A stretch of 64,000 nt of DNA from Geothrix paludis (GTDB lineage: Bacteria > Acidobacteriota > Holophagae > Holophagales > Holophagaceae): assembly GCF_022808815.1 (NCBI RefSeq), contig NZ_JAKZLC010000004.1:248001-312000 (forward strand), given 5' to 3'. Of this stretch, positions 47,371 to 56,139 are shown one piece after another; the first letter of the stretch is position 1, and every line of letters begins with the position of its first letter. A program made the position numbers and the translations under genes. Below the pieces are notes generated by a model, which had not been told where the DNA came from, did not search any database, and saw only the letters and a program-made list of their open reading frames with translations.

Positions 47371-49398
47371 ATGAAGGCTCAGATCATCCTCCTCGCCGCA
47401 GGCCTGCCCCTGCTGGCCGCCCGCCCCCTCCAGGTGGACGACCTCTTCAAGGTCAAGCGCGTCACCGATCCCCAGCTCTCCGCCACGGGCGCCCTGGCCT
47501 ACCAGGTGGGCACGGCGGATGTCGCCGCCAACAAGACCACCACCCACGTCTGGTACAAGCCCGCCGGCGGCGAGGCGAAGGCCCTGGACCTGGGCGCCGG
47601 CAGCCAGACCCGCCCCCGCTTCAGCCCCGACGGCAAGAAGCTGGCCTACCAGTCCAGCGGCCAGATCTGGATCGTGGACCTCGGCACCCACGAGAAGCGC
47701 CAGCTCACGAAGTTGAGCGGCGGCGCCGAAGGCCAGGTGTGGAGCCCGGACGGCAAGTGGCTGGCCTTCCTCTCCACCACCGTGCCTTCGGGGAGCGAGG
47801 CCGAGAACGTGGCCTTCCTGAAGCGCCAGGAGGAGAGCAAGGTCAAGGCCCGCGTCATCACCCACCTCATGTACCGCCACTGGAACGAGTGGAAGGACGA
47901 CCAGCAGGTGAGCCACCTCTTCGTGGTGCCCGCCGACGGCAGCGCCGCGCCCCGGGACCTCACGGCCGGCCTCGCCACGGACGTGCCCAACTTCGCCGAC
48001 GTGGCGGCCGGGGACGGCTTCGACTGGGCCCCCGACAGCAAGGCCCTGGCCTTCGAGACCCACCCCGAGCAGACCAAGGCCACCAGCACCAACGGCGAGA
48101 TCTACGAGGTGGCCCTCTCCGGCGGCCCCGCCAAGAAGCTCTCCGACAACCCGGCCATGGACACCACGCCCCGCTACTCGCCGGACGGCAAGGCCCTCGC
48201 CTGGCGCGCCCAGCGCCGGCCGGGCTTCGAATCCGACAAGTTCGAGCTGTGGGTGTTCGATCGCACGGCCGGAAAGGTCGTGCGCACCACCCAGGCCTTC
48301 GACCAGAGCTTCGGCGACTTCCAGTGGCAGGGCCAGGACCTGGTGGCCGTCAGCGACCAGCAGGGCCACGCGGACCTCTTCCGCTGGAACGACCAGGGCC
48401 TCCAGCGCCTCAGCAAGGGCCTGCACGTCGAGGGCTTCGCGCTGCCCCCGAGCGGCTCCGCCGTGGCGAAAGATCACGCCGTGCTGGTCTCCACCAGCCT
48501 CAGCACACCCCAGGACCTCTACACCCTGGACCTGAAGACCGGCAAGGTGGCTCGCGCCACGCACCACAATGAGGCCCTGGCCAAAGAGCTGGGCCTCAAC
48601 CCCGGCGAGGACCTCTGGGTGGACACTGTGCCCGTGCAGGGTAAACCCACCAAGGCCCACGCCTTCGTCGTGAAGCCCGTGGGCTACGACCCGGCCAAGA
48701 CCTACCCCGTCGCCTTCGTCATCCACGGCGGCCCCCAGGGTGCCTGGGCCGACAGCTGGCACCCCCGCTGGAACGCCCAGGCCTGGGCCGGCCGCGGCTT
48801 CATCACCGTGCTGCCCAACCCCCGCGGGTCGACGGGCTTTGGCCAGGCCTACACGGACGCCATCAGCGGCGACTGGAACGGCGCCGTCATGACCGACCTC
48901 ATGAATACCCTGGACGCCGTGCTCAAGCAGTTCCCCAACGCCGATCCCAAGCGCGTGGTGGCCTGCGGCGGCAGCTACGGCGGCTACGCCACCAACTGGC
49001 TGGCCGGGCACCAGGCGGACCGCTTCGCCGCCTTCGTGACCCACGCCGGCATCTTCAACACCGAGAGCATGCAGGTGGGAAGCGAGGAACTGTGGTTCCC
49101 CCGCTGGGAGTTCAAGGGCTGGCCCTGGGAGAGCCCCGAGACCAAGGCCCGTTGGCAGTCCCAGAGCCCCAGCAGCGCCGCCGCCGCCTTCAAGAAGCCC
49201 ATGCTCGTCGTCCACGGCGAGCTGGACTACCGTGTGCCCGTGGGCGAGGCCTTCCAGCTCTTCAACACCCTCCAGCTGCGCGGCGTCCCCAGCGAGCTGC
49301 TCTACTTCCCCGACGAGTTCCACTTCGTCCTCAAGCCCCAGAACAGCAAGCTCTGGTACGACACCGTCCTCGGCTGGTGCGAGCGCTGGACGAAGTAG
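47371..49398 (+). CDS. S9-family prolyl oligopeptidase-like peptidase
   Basis: 675 residues. A probable signal peptide (about 1-17) is followed by a beta-propeller (about 40-400) and an alpha/beta hydrolase domain. The serine-protease triad is Ser535 (GGSYGGY), Asp619 (HGELDYRVP) and His651 (EFHFVLKP). It resembles acylaminoacyl-peptidase/DPP-type S9 enzymes, likely exported, for peptide degradation. GGAG lies before the ATG. The 111-bp gap before it contains a degenerate periodic motif (see findings). A terminator follows. Confidence 0.92.
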   Translation: MKAQIILLAAGLPLLAARPLQVDDLFKVKRVTDPQLSATGALAYQVGTADVAANKTTTHVWYKPAGGEAKALDLGAGSQTRPRFSPDGKKLAYQSSGQIWIVDLGTHEKRQLTKLSGGAEGQVWSPDGKWLAFLSTTVPSGSEAENVAFLKRQEESKVKARVITHLMYRHWNEWKDDQQVSHLFVVPADGSAAPRDLTAGLATDVPNFADVAAGDGFDWAPDSKALAFETHPEQTKATSTNGEIYEVALSGGPAKKLSDNPAMDTTPRYSPDGKALAWRAQRRPGFESDKFELWVFDRTAGKVVRTTQAFDQSFGDFQWQGQDLVAVSDQQGHADLFRWNDQGLQRLSKGLHVEGFALPPSGSAVAKDHAVLVSTSLSTPQDLYTLDLKTGKVARATHHNEALAKELGLNPGEDLWVDTVPVQGKPTKAHAFVVKPVGYDPAKTYPVAFVIHGGPQGAWADSWHPRWNAQAWAGRGFITVLPNPRGSTGFGQAYTDAISGDWNGAVMTDLMNTLDAVLKQFPNADPKRVVACGGSYGGYATNWLAGHQADRFAAFVTHAGIFNTESMQVGSEELWFPRWEFKGWPWESPETKARWQSQSPSSAAAAFKKPMLVVHGELDYRVPVGEAFQLFNTLQLRGVPSELLYFPDEFHFVLKPQNSKLWYDTVLGWCERWTK

Positions 49399-49412
49399 GC
49401 TGCCTCGATCCT

Positions 49413-49447
49413 CTGAAAAAGCCCCCGCACTCCGGGGGTTTTTTCAG
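49413..49447. terminator. bidirectional intrinsic terminator
   Basis: CTGAAAAAGCCCCCG (49413-49427) pairs with CGGGGGTTTTTTCAG (49433-49447), with one G-T pair and a TTTTTT tract rightward. It lies between the convergent S9 peptidase and folK genes, and its right arm includes the folK stop codon. Confidence 0.9.
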
Positions 49448-49920
49448 GCGCGGCCCTGAGGAATCACGCCGCCGCACGCCCCCGGGTCGGACAGCGCCCG
49501 CCAGGGCTCGAGGACGAAGGGGCGGCTGAAGGCGCGGGGGTGGGGCAGCTCCAGGGTCAGCTCGGGCCCGAGGAGGCGCAGGTCCTCCGGCGCCTCCCAG
49601 GCCCAGCGTCCCGGCGGGCCGTCCGTGGTGATGAGGTCTAGGTCCAAGGTGCGGGGCGCGTTCTTCCCTGCGCTGCGGTCGCGCCCGTTCGCCAGCTCCA
49701 GGCGCAGCAGCGACTCCAGCAGGCGCCGGGGGTCGGCCTCGTCCGTCACCAGGATCGCCACGGTGTTGAGGTAGGCGGGCCCCCGGCCCGACTCGTCCGG
49801 CGTCTCCATCACCAGGGGTGACGGAACCACGGTTCCCAGCGTCTTCAGCGCCGCCAGCCCGGCCGCCAGGTGCGCCCGGCGGTCGCCAAGGTTCGAGCCG
49901 AGGGCGATGACGGCCTTCAT
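49444..49920 (-). CDS. folK: 2-amino-4-hydroxy-6-hydroxymethyldihydropteridine diphosphokinase
   Basis: 158 residues, standard for HPPK. It transfers pyrophosphate to the pterin in folate synthesis. Landmarks are VIALGSNLGDRRAHL (about 4-18), GPAYLNTVAIL and the hallmark GKNAPRTLDLDLITTDG with the metal-binding Asp pair. ATG 49920 is the family-length start. A longer in-frame extension would cross the repeat element and is rejected. Confidence 0.95.
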   Translation of the reverse strand: MKAVIALGSNLGDRRAHLAAGLAALKTLGTVVPSPLVMETPDESGRGPAYLNTVAILVTDEADPRRLLESLLRLELANGRDRSAGKNAPRTLDLDLITTDGPPGRWAWEAPEDLRLLGPELTLELPHPRAFSRPFVLEPWRALSDPGACGGVIPQGRA

Positions 49921-49926
49921 GGGAAT

Positions 49927-49993
49927 CGCGAAATCACGCGAAAAGGCGCGAAAGCAAGACACACCCTTTTCGCACCATTTCGCGTCTTTCGCG
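49927..49993. repeat. opposed-arm short-period repeat element C (unit CGCGAAA)
   Basis: The left arm has CGCGAAA/CGCGAAA/CGCGAAA at 49927, 49937 and 49947 (spacing 10 nt). The right arm has TTTCGC at 49968, 49978 and 49987. Arms are reverse complements around a short centre. It lies between folK and queF with no gene. Confidence 0.85.
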
Positions 49994-49996
49994 GTT

Positions 49997-50410
49997 TCAT
50001 TGCTTCTTCCCGTGCTCCGCCACCACCAGGGTGCGGATGCCGCCGCGGATGAGGAAGTCGCCCTCCACACGCATCCACTGGGGCTTCGTGGCCTTCACCA
50101 GGTCGTCCAGGATCTGGTTGGTGACGGCCTCGTGGAAGGCGCCCCGGTCGCGGAAGCTCCAGAGGTAGAGCTTGAGCGACTTCGACTCCACGCAGAGCTG
50201 GTCTGGCTGGTAGAGGATCCGCAGCTTGGCGAAGTCTGGCTGGCCCGTCAGCGGACAGAGGCAGGTGAACTCCTCCGTCTCGAAGGTGATGGTGAACGGC
50301 CGCCCCGGCCGCGGGCTGGCGAAGGTGTCCAGCTCCCCCGTGGGGCGCGTGACGACGAATTGGGGCAGCGGATCGGGGAGTGACGCCTGGGGGGTTTTAC
50401 GAGTGGCCAT
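49997..50410 (-). CDS. queF: NADPH-dependent 7-cyano-7-deazaguanine reductase, type I
   Basis: 137 residues, type I QueF size. It reduces preQ0 to preQ1 in queuosine synthesis. The active-site segment [14 protein letters not shown] holds the thioimide cysteine (Cys52, in the CPLTGQPD motif) and Asp59. The QueF signature is [20 protein letters not shown]. Together with queC at 52769 it marks queuosine biosynthesis; the intervening gene is a B12/radical SAM protein. queD and queE are not in the window. Confidence 0.96.
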   Translation of the reverse strand: MATRKTPQASLPDPLPQFVVTRPTGELDTFASPRPGRPFTITFETEEFTCLCPLTGQPDFAKLRILYQPDQLCVESKSLKLYLWSFRDRGAFHEAVTNQILDDLVKATKPQWMRVEGDFLIRGGIRTLVVAEHGKKQ

Positions 50411-50485
50411 GGTCCATCCAGCAGAAGAAGGGTGAGGCAGATGCCGAAGCCACCCATTGTCCCAAAAAACCCTGCCAACCCTCTC

Positions 50486-52003
50486 TCAAGAAGACATGCC
50501 ATGGCCAAGGGGCACGGGCACCAGCCCCACCGGCTGGCGGGGGTGCCGGTCATAGGTCTTCGCGCCGCCGGACGCCTTGGACGTGAAGTAGCGCTTGGCG
50601 GCCCACACCCTTGGCAGGTGGCGGAGCAGATGCCAGAGACTCCACCGGTGTTCCCAGATCCGGCGGCCGAACCGGCGCTGGTAGGCCTTGCTCTTGTAGA
50701 ACCGCTCGATGTGGGCGTTGTACAGGGTGTCCATCTGCTCCCGGGAATCGAAGCCTTTCGGCAGGAACACCGGATTGACGCAGTTCAGCAGCCGCCAGTC
50801 CTCGATGAACTCGCCCTCGGTGCCCGCCACGCATTCGGCCCAGAGGGGCGCGCCGTGGAGGGGGCTGAACTTGGTGAGGTTCATGTCGTCCAGGTCCAGC
50901 GACAGGATGAAATTGCTGGTGCGCTGGAAGGTCTCCGGCGTCTCCCCGGGGAGGCCGAAGATGAACAGCCCCTTGGCCCTGAGGCCCGCGCCGTGGACCT
51001 TCTCCACCGTGGCGCGCACGGCCTCCAGCGTCACGCCCGCCTTGTGCCGCGCCATCAGGCCGGGATCCGCGCTCTCCACGCCGAAGCTCACCATGACACA
51101 GCCGGCCCGCTTCAGCAGGCGGAGCAGGTCGTCCGAGGTATGCCCGGTCCGGATGATGCAGTTGAACTCCATCCCGAGGGGTTCATCGATGAGGCGCCGG
51201 CACAGCTCGGCGATGCGGCCCTGGTGGGCGGTGAAGAGGTCATCGTAGAAATTGACGTGATGGACGCCGAAATGGTCCCGCAGGTGCTTCATGTGGGCAT
51301 AGATGTAGGCCGGGCTGTTGTATCGGTACTGGTGCTCGAAGACCGTCCGGTCGCAGAAGGAGCAGGTGTAGGGGCAGCCCCGCGAGGTGATCATCGAGGC
51401 GCCATGCCGCTGCCGGTAGCTGAAGAGGGGCAGGTGGTAGCCCTTGGGGAATCCGGCCAGCTTCTCGTAGGCGGGGAACGGAAGGTCATCCAGATCCATG
51501 AGCCGCGGGCGGCGCGGATTGGAGACGATGCGGGTTCCGTCGCGCCACACCAGATTGGGGATGGCGGCAGGGACCTTACCCTCCGCCAGGTCCAGGAGCG
51601 GGCCTTCGCCCTCGCCCACGCACAGGAAATCCAGCTCGGGAAAGCATTCCAGCAGCGGCGCCCCCAGGCTCGAGGCGAGCACATTGCCCACCACGATGCG
51701 GAGCTCGGGCCGGGCCGCCTTCAGCCGGGCTGCCAGGTCCACCGCATCCATGAATCCTGAGGTGGTGGCGGAGAACCCCACGAGGTCCGGCTCCGTGCCC
51801 AGGATCTCAGCCACCCGGGCCTCCAGGGAGGCTGGGGCCAGGGGGCCGAGACAATCGTAGACCGCCGTGGCGTGCCCATGTCGTTCCAGCCAGGCGGCCA
51901 GCGACAGGATGCCGAGCGGCGCCATCCGGTTGGCCAGCACCGAGAAGTCCGGCTGTCCGGGAATGAAGTTGAACCCCGAAGGGTGGACCAGGGTAACTCG
52001 CAT
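50486..52003 (-). CDS. B12-binding-domain radical SAM protein
   Basis: 505 residues. The N-terminal 140 residues form a cobalamin-binding Rossmann domain (for example VGFSATTSGFMDAVDLAARLK, then GEGEGPLLDLAEG). The radical SAM core follows with CPYTCSFCD (CxxxCxxC) near residue 200 and GLPGETPETF downstream. A C-terminal helical region is rich in Arg/Trp. Members of this large class do methylations, ring contractions or other radical chemistry. It lies between queC and queF on the same strand, so a link to 7-deazapurine metabolism is possible. ATG 52003 is chosen; the ribosome site is weak, so the start is uncertain. Confidence 0.88.
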   Translation of the reverse strand: MRVTLVHPSGFNFIPGQPDFSVLANRMAPLGILSLAAWLERHGHATAVYDCLGPLAPASLEARVAEILGTEPDLVGFSATTSGFMDAVDLAARLKAARPELRIVVGNVLASSLGAPLLECFPELDFLCVGEGEGPLLDLAEGKVPAAIPNLVWRDGTRIVSNPRRPRLMDLDDLPFPAYEKLAGFPKGYHLPLFSYRQRHGASMITSRGCPYTCSFCDRTVFEHQYRYNSPAYIYAHMKHLRDHFGVHHVNFYDDLFTAHQGRIAELCRRLIDEPLGMEFNCIIRTGHTSDDLLRLLKRAGCVMVSFGVESADPGLMARHKAGVTLEAVRATVEKVHGAGLRAKGLFIFGLPGETPETFQRTSNFILSLDLDDMNLTKFSPLHGAPLWAECVAGTEGEFIEDWRLLNCVNPVFLPKGFDSREQMDTLYNAHIERFYKSKAYQRRFGRRIWEHRWSLWHLLRHLPRVWAAKRYFTSKASGGAKTYDRHPRQPVGLVPVPLGHGMSS

Positions 52004-52058
52004 GGACCGCCTGGAAGGAGGGGCGCTCCCGTGTCCTATATCACGGCTGGGCGTCGTT

Positions 52059-52769
52059 CTAGACGATACCACCGGGCCTCAGCCCTTCCGGGATGAAGGC
52101 GTACGGAATGGGATCCGCCAGCCCCGCCTCCTTGAACCCTCGCAGCCGCAGGTGGCAGGAGTCGCAGTGGCCGCAGGCCTCCGCCTCGCCCTGGTAGCAG
52201 GACCAGCTGAGGTGCAGCGGCGCGCCCAGCTCGCGGCCCTTCCGCACGATCTCCGATTTCCGGAGGTGGATGAGGGGGGCGTGGAAGGTGAGCTGGGTCT
52301 CGGGCTTGGTGCCCAGGTTGGCGGTCTGCTCGAAGCTCTTCAGGAAGGCCTCGCGGCAATCGGGGTAGCCACTGCTGTCCTCCTCCACGAAGCCCACGAA
52401 GATGGCGCTGGCGCGAAGCACCTCCGCCCAGCTCACGCAGGTGGCCAGCAGGTGGGCGTTGCGGAAGGGCACGTAGCTGACGGGCACGCCGGGCCGGTCC
52501 AGGTCGCCCTCGGGCAGGGCGATGGAGGCATCTGTGAGCGCCGAGCCGCCGATGGCCTTGAGGGTATCGAATCCGATGATGAGGCGCCGTGATTCGGGCA
52601 CGCCGTAGAAATCAGCGATGTCTCGGAAGGCCCGCTTCTCGCGCGCCTGGGTGCGCTGGCCGTAGTCCGCGTGGAGCAGGGCCAGCTCGAAGCCTTGGGC
52701 CTTCGCGATGGCGGCGGTGACACAGGAATCCATGCCACCGGAGAGGGAGACGACGGCGAGCTCAGCCAC
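52059..52769 (-). CDS. queC: 7-cyano-7-deazaguanine synthase (GTG start)
   Basis: 236 residues. The ATP pyrophosphatase loop SLSGGMDS is at 8-15. Zinc ligands Cys191, Cys199, Cys202 and Cys205 are in the CYQGEAEACGHCDSC region. It converts CDG to preQ0. GTG 52769 gives a normal QueC N-terminus (MAELAVVSLSGG); the upstream ATG at 52838 adds 23 non-conserved residues inside the next gene. It overlaps the acyltransferase by 8 nt. Confidence 0.94.
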   Translation of the reverse strand: MAELAVVSLSGGMDSCVTAAIAKAQGFELALLHADYGQRTQAREKRAFRDIADFYGVPESRRLIIGFDTLKAIGGSALTDASIALPEGDLDRPGVPVSYVPFRNAHLLATCVSWAEVLRASAIFVGFVEEDSSGYPDCREAFLKSFEQTANLGTKPETQLTFHAPLIHLRKSEIVRKGRELGAPLHLSWSCYQGEAEACGHCDSCHLRLRGFKEAGLADPIPYAFIPEGLRPGGIV

Positions 52770-53481
52770 GGGAGAAGTCCTCTGCCCACGTCTCCAGCTC
52801 ATCCATTTCGCGCTGGAGCCGCACGGCTTCAGCGCCATCGTCCGCCTTCGGCGGAACCTGGTAGGGAGCCCCGTACTTGACCACGCAAGTGGCGAACGGA
52901 AAGGGGATCACCATGCGGTCCCAGGTCTTCAGCTGGAAGCTGTGGTCGTAGCTGAGGCTCACGGGGATGATCCAGGCGCCCGTCTTGCGGGCCAGGGCGA
53001 CCGTGCCGGGCTTCAACTGCATGAGGGGTCCGCGGGGGCCGTCGGGGGTGATGCCAAAGTCCCAGCCCTGCTTCACGGCCTGGATCATGCGCACCAGGGC
53101 CTTGGCGCCGTCTTCGCTGGCGGTGCCACGCACGGCGTGGATGCCGAACCAGCGCCAGGTGGCCGCGCTGCGCTCGCCGTCCTTGCTGTCGCTGGAGAGG
53201 ATGGCCACGCCCCGCGTCTCGCCCTGGGCGTTCCGCCGATGAAAGGGGTACGAGAGGGGCATCATGAAGAGGCGACGATGCCAGAAGGCCAGGATGATGC
53301 GCTGGTCCCGGTCCACGAGATCCTCGACGGCACCGAAGCCCTCCCGGCGCACCCGCAGGGTGTAGGACCAGAGCTTGGTGAGGCCGGCCACCAGGAAGGG
53401 CACCACGCGGAAATTCAGCCATACGGACAGGGGCGAGCCCAGGGGGCGCCCCCGCTCGGCGATGGCCACGCGGGTCTTCAT
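52762..53481 (-). CDS. lysophospholipid/lipid A acyltransferase-like protein (DUF374 type)
   Basis: 239 residues. A membrane-proximal N-terminus (about 20-42) precedes the AFWHRRLFMMP block, which carries the acyltransferase-like His. ITPDGPRGPLMQLKPGTVALARKTGAWIIPVS is the hallmark of the DUF374 / LpxL-like group that acylates LPS or phospholipid precursors. It starts 4 nt inside the hsp33 stop (ATGA) and ends overlapping queC by 8 nt, so the three are tightly coupled. Confidence 0.87.
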   Translation of the reverse strand: MKTRVAIAERGRPLGSPLSVWLNFRVVPFLVAGLTKLWSYTLRVRREGFGAVEDLVDRDQRIILAFWHRRLFMMPLSYPFHRRNAQGETRGVAILSSDSKDGERSAATWRWFGIHAVRGTASEDGAKALVRMIQAVKQGWDFGITPDGPRGPLMQLKPGTVALARKTGAWIIPVSLSYDHSFQLKTWDRMVIPFPFATCVVKYGAPYQVPPKADDGAEAVRLQREMDELETWAEDFSRG

Positions 53482-54302
53482 GGCAGCAGGTCCTCGCGGG
53501 TGATGGGGTACGTGGTCCCGCAGTAGTCGCAGCGGACCTCCAGGGCCCCCGGCTCCTTGAAGAGGTCCTCCTTCTGGTCCTCGGGGAAGCGGCGCAGGGT
53601 CTCCAGCAGGGCCTCGCGGGTGCAGCGGCAGCGGTAGAAGAGGTCCGTGGCGGCCAGCTCGTCGGCGCCTTCGCCCTGGGACACCCAGGCGGCCAGGAAG
53701 TCCGGCGTGCGCTCCCAGAAGGGCACCACCTCCAGGCCTTCGATGGCCTGGACGAGCCGCGCGAGGCGCTCCGGCGGGCAGTCCGGCAGGGGTTCCACCA
53801 GCAGGCCCCCGGCCTCGCCCGTGCCCGCGTCGCACCAGAGGGTGAGGCTGGCCTGGATCTGTTCCGACTGCTGGAGGTAGTGCTCCACCTGCACCTGGAT
53901 GCCGCCCTCCACCACGGGGAGGTGGCCCACGTAGGGCTGGCCCGTGGCGTTGGAGCGCATCACCTGGAAGACGCCGGGGCCCTGGATCCACGCCGCGACG
54001 TCCTCGGGCCCGGGGTCGAGCACGCCCCGGATGGTGCCGTCGGGCCAACTGTCCGAGACCACGGCCTTGGCCCGACCGGATCCCTTCACGAGCAGTTGCA
54101 GTCGCTCGGCGAAGAACGTGCGGCTCTGGAGCAGGGCGGTGGAGGTGAGCAGCTCCGTGAGGCAGCCGCAGGCCGCGGGCTCCAGGTGCGGGTGCCCCCG
54201 CCGGACGCCGTCCCACAGGGGGCTGGCGTCCACCGAGGACAGGCGGATGTGGCGGTCCCGGGTGAGGGACTTGACCACGCGGGCCTTGGGGACGTCGGCC
54301 AT
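53478..54302 (-). CDS. hslO: Hsp33 redox-regulated chaperone
   Basis: 274 residues. The N-terminal chaperone domain is followed by the redox-switch zinc site: Cys225 and Cys227 (YRCRC) and Cys258 and Cys261 (CDYCG), i.e. CxC...CxxC. Oxidation releases zinc and activates the holdase. It lies 2 nt after the M2 peptidase gene and overlaps the acyltransferase start. Confidence 0.95.
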   Translation of the reverse strand: MADVPKARVVKSLTRDRHIRLSSVDASPLWDGVRRGHPHLEPAACGCLTELLTSTALLQSRTFFAERLQLLVKGSGRAKAVVSDSWPDGTIRGVLDPGPEDVAAWIQGPGVFQVMRSNATGQPYVGHLPVVEGGIQVQVEHYLQQSEQIQASLTLWCDAGTGEAGGLLVEPLPDCPPERLARLVQAIEGLEVVPFWERTPDFLAAWVSQGEGADELAATDLFYRCRCTREALLETLRRFPEDQKEDLFKEPGALEVRCDYCGTTYPITREDLLP

Positions 54303-54304
54303 CG

Positions 54305-56092
54305 CTACTCCCAGCCGATCTGCCGGCCCTTGTTCTGCTGCTCCAGCCAGGCCATCAGGGGCTTGAAGTAGTCCATCATGGCGCGGGTGGAGAGGTCCTC
54401 GCCCGTGGCCTCCTTCAGCACCTTCCGCCAATCCTCGGTGGCGCCCTTCTCGAGGATCTTCTTCAGGAAGGCGCCCACCTCCTTGTTCCCGGCGTAGTTG
54501 CAGCTGCGGGGATCCTGGTGGAGGATCTTCCGCGCGATGTGGTCGTGCATCTGGAACTTGAAGACGGTGGCCCAGCCGTAGCTGTAGTAGTAGGCGGGGT
54601 TGTCGTTGATGTGGGTCTTGGTGGCGGCGTCGCAGAACTGCTCGCCGCGGGGGCTGGGCGGCTCCACGCCCTGCTCGTCGCGCACGAGCTTCCACCAGCG
54701 GGCGTTCATCTGGTCGGCGGGCATCTTCTTGCCGTAGAACTCCGCCTCCCACTCGGGCATGGTGCCGCAGGCCCAGTACATGAAGGGGATGGCCACCTCC
54801 AGGGCGTCGTTCAGCAGCACCTGCATCTGGTCGGCCTTGTAGTCCGCCGGAAGCACGCCCGCGGTCTTGAGGTAGGGGATCTGCCGGGTGGCCATGGCGA
54901 TGAGCTCGCCCACGCCCTCGTGGAAGCTGGGGTTGGCGCCATCCCGCAGGAGGGGCGGCACGTCGGGCCGGGTGTAGCTCATGAAGTAGTAGCCGTGGCC
55001 CAGCTCGTGATGCACCGTCTCGAACCACTCGGCGTTCGGCTCCACGCTCATCAGCGACCGGATGTCGTGGTCCAGGTCCAGGTGCCAGCAGGAGGCGTGG
55101 GCGTTCTTCTTGCGGGGGTCGCCGGCCTTCACGGGGTAGAGGTCGGACTTGGCCCAGAAGCTGGCGGGCAGCGGATCGAAGCCCAGGCCCACGTAGAAGG
55201 CCTCGGCGGTCTTCACGATGCGCTCGGGCTGCCAGCCCTTGAAGTAGGGATCGAAGTCCACGGCGCTGACGAAGCCCGTCCAGTTCTGGCTCCAGCGGTT
55301 GTTGATCCAGTGGGCGGGGATCGCCTTGGGCACGGGCTGGCCGTACTTCTTCGCCATCTCGTACTTCACCCAGGTGTGCAGCTGGAGGTAGAGGGGCTTC
55401 AGCTCGGCCAGGAACTTCCGGTTGAAGGCCATCATCTCGTCCGTGGTGAGGCCGTAGCGGGCCACCTGGAGGGCGAAGTAGTCGGGGTAGCCCAGCTCCT
55501 GCGCCACGCCGTTGCGGAGGTCCCGCAGGCGCACCAGGCCGTCCTTCAGGGGAACGCCGATCTCCTTGCTGGCCTCCCACCACTGCCGGCGCTCGGCCAG
55601 GTCGCGGCTCGAGGCCAGCTTGTTGTCGATGTCGTTGGCGCTGACGGGCCGGCCGCCCACCTTGAACTGGTAGCCGTTCATGATGGAGACCTGCTTCGTC
55701 TCCGCCTCGATGCGGGCGGCCACGAGCTCCGGCTTGGTCATGGGCCCCTCGGCGCCGTAGGGCATGAGCAGCACCCGCTCCAGCTGGCGCACGGTCTTCT
55801 CGTCGAGCTGGGCCCGGGATTTGAGCAGCTCCTTGGCCTCGGTGATGACCAGCGGATTCCCGTTGAAGGCGGCGAAGGCCTTGCCCGCCCACTCGGCGGC
55901 GGCGTCGTGCTCGGGCTTCACGTCCGTGGAGGCGGCCCAGGTGGCCTGCTGGCTCACGTAGTAGAGGGACTGGTAGCCGGCGTTCACCAGCTTGAGGAAG
56001 CGGTCGGCCCGTTCCTGGACGGGCGAGAGGGCCTGGGCCATGAGGGGGGCACCAAGAACAAGGGCGGGGAGAAGGGACGGGAGGAGGCGCAT
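54305..56092 (-). CDS. M2-family peptidyl-dipeptidase (ACE-like)
   Basis: 595 residues with a signal peptide (about 1-19). The gluzincin site HHELGH is at 361-366 (His362, Glu363, His366). The third ligand is expected in the NPSFHEGVGEL block. The C-terminal ACE-family motif NPAYYYSYGWATVFKFQMHD is present. It removes C-terminal dipeptides from peptides in the periplasm. CGGAG precedes the ATG. First gene of the run leading to folK. Confidence 0.95.
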   Translation of the reverse strand: MRLLPSLLPALVLGAPLMAQALSPVQERADRFLKLVNAGYQSLYYVSQQATWAASTDVKPEHDAAAEWAGKAFAAFNGNPLVITEAKELLKSRAQLDEKTVRQLERVLLMPYGAEGPMTKPELVAARIEAETKQVSIMNGYQFKVGGRPVSANDIDNKLASSRDLAERRQWWEASKEIGVPLKDGLVRLRDLRNGVAQELGYPDYFALQVARYGLTTDEMMAFNRKFLAELKPLYLQLHTWVKYEMAKKYGQPVPKAIPAHWINNRWSQNWTGFVSAVDFDPYFKGWQPERIVKTAEAFYVGLGFDPLPASFWAKSDLYPVKAGDPRKKNAHASCWHLDLDHDIRSLMSVEPNAEWFETVHHELGHGYYFMSYTRPDVPPLLRDGANPSFHEGVGELIAMATRQIPYLKTAGVLPADYKADQMQVLLNDALEVAIPFMYWACGTMPEWEAEFYGKKMPADQMNARWWKLVRDEQGVEPPSPRGEQFCDAATKTHINDNPAYYYSYGWATVFKFQMHDHIARKILHQDPRSCNYAGNKEVGAFLKKILEKGATEDWRKVLKEATGEDLSTRAMMDYFKPLMAWLEQQNKGRQIGWE

Positions 56093-56139
56093 GCGGGGCT
56101 CCGGGGAACCCTCTATTGTGCCTTCGGGACGGGTGGCCG

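Noticed and set aside
44353-49323. A 1656-codon open frame on the minus strand, and others over 1000 codons at 38546-41815 and 57654-60860
   Set aside because: They run antisense to, or across, well-supported genes (gmk, CtpA, acyl-CoA dehydrogenase, S9; gdhA; the hybrid kinase). They have low-complexity His/Gly/Arg/Leu composition and arise from high G+C.
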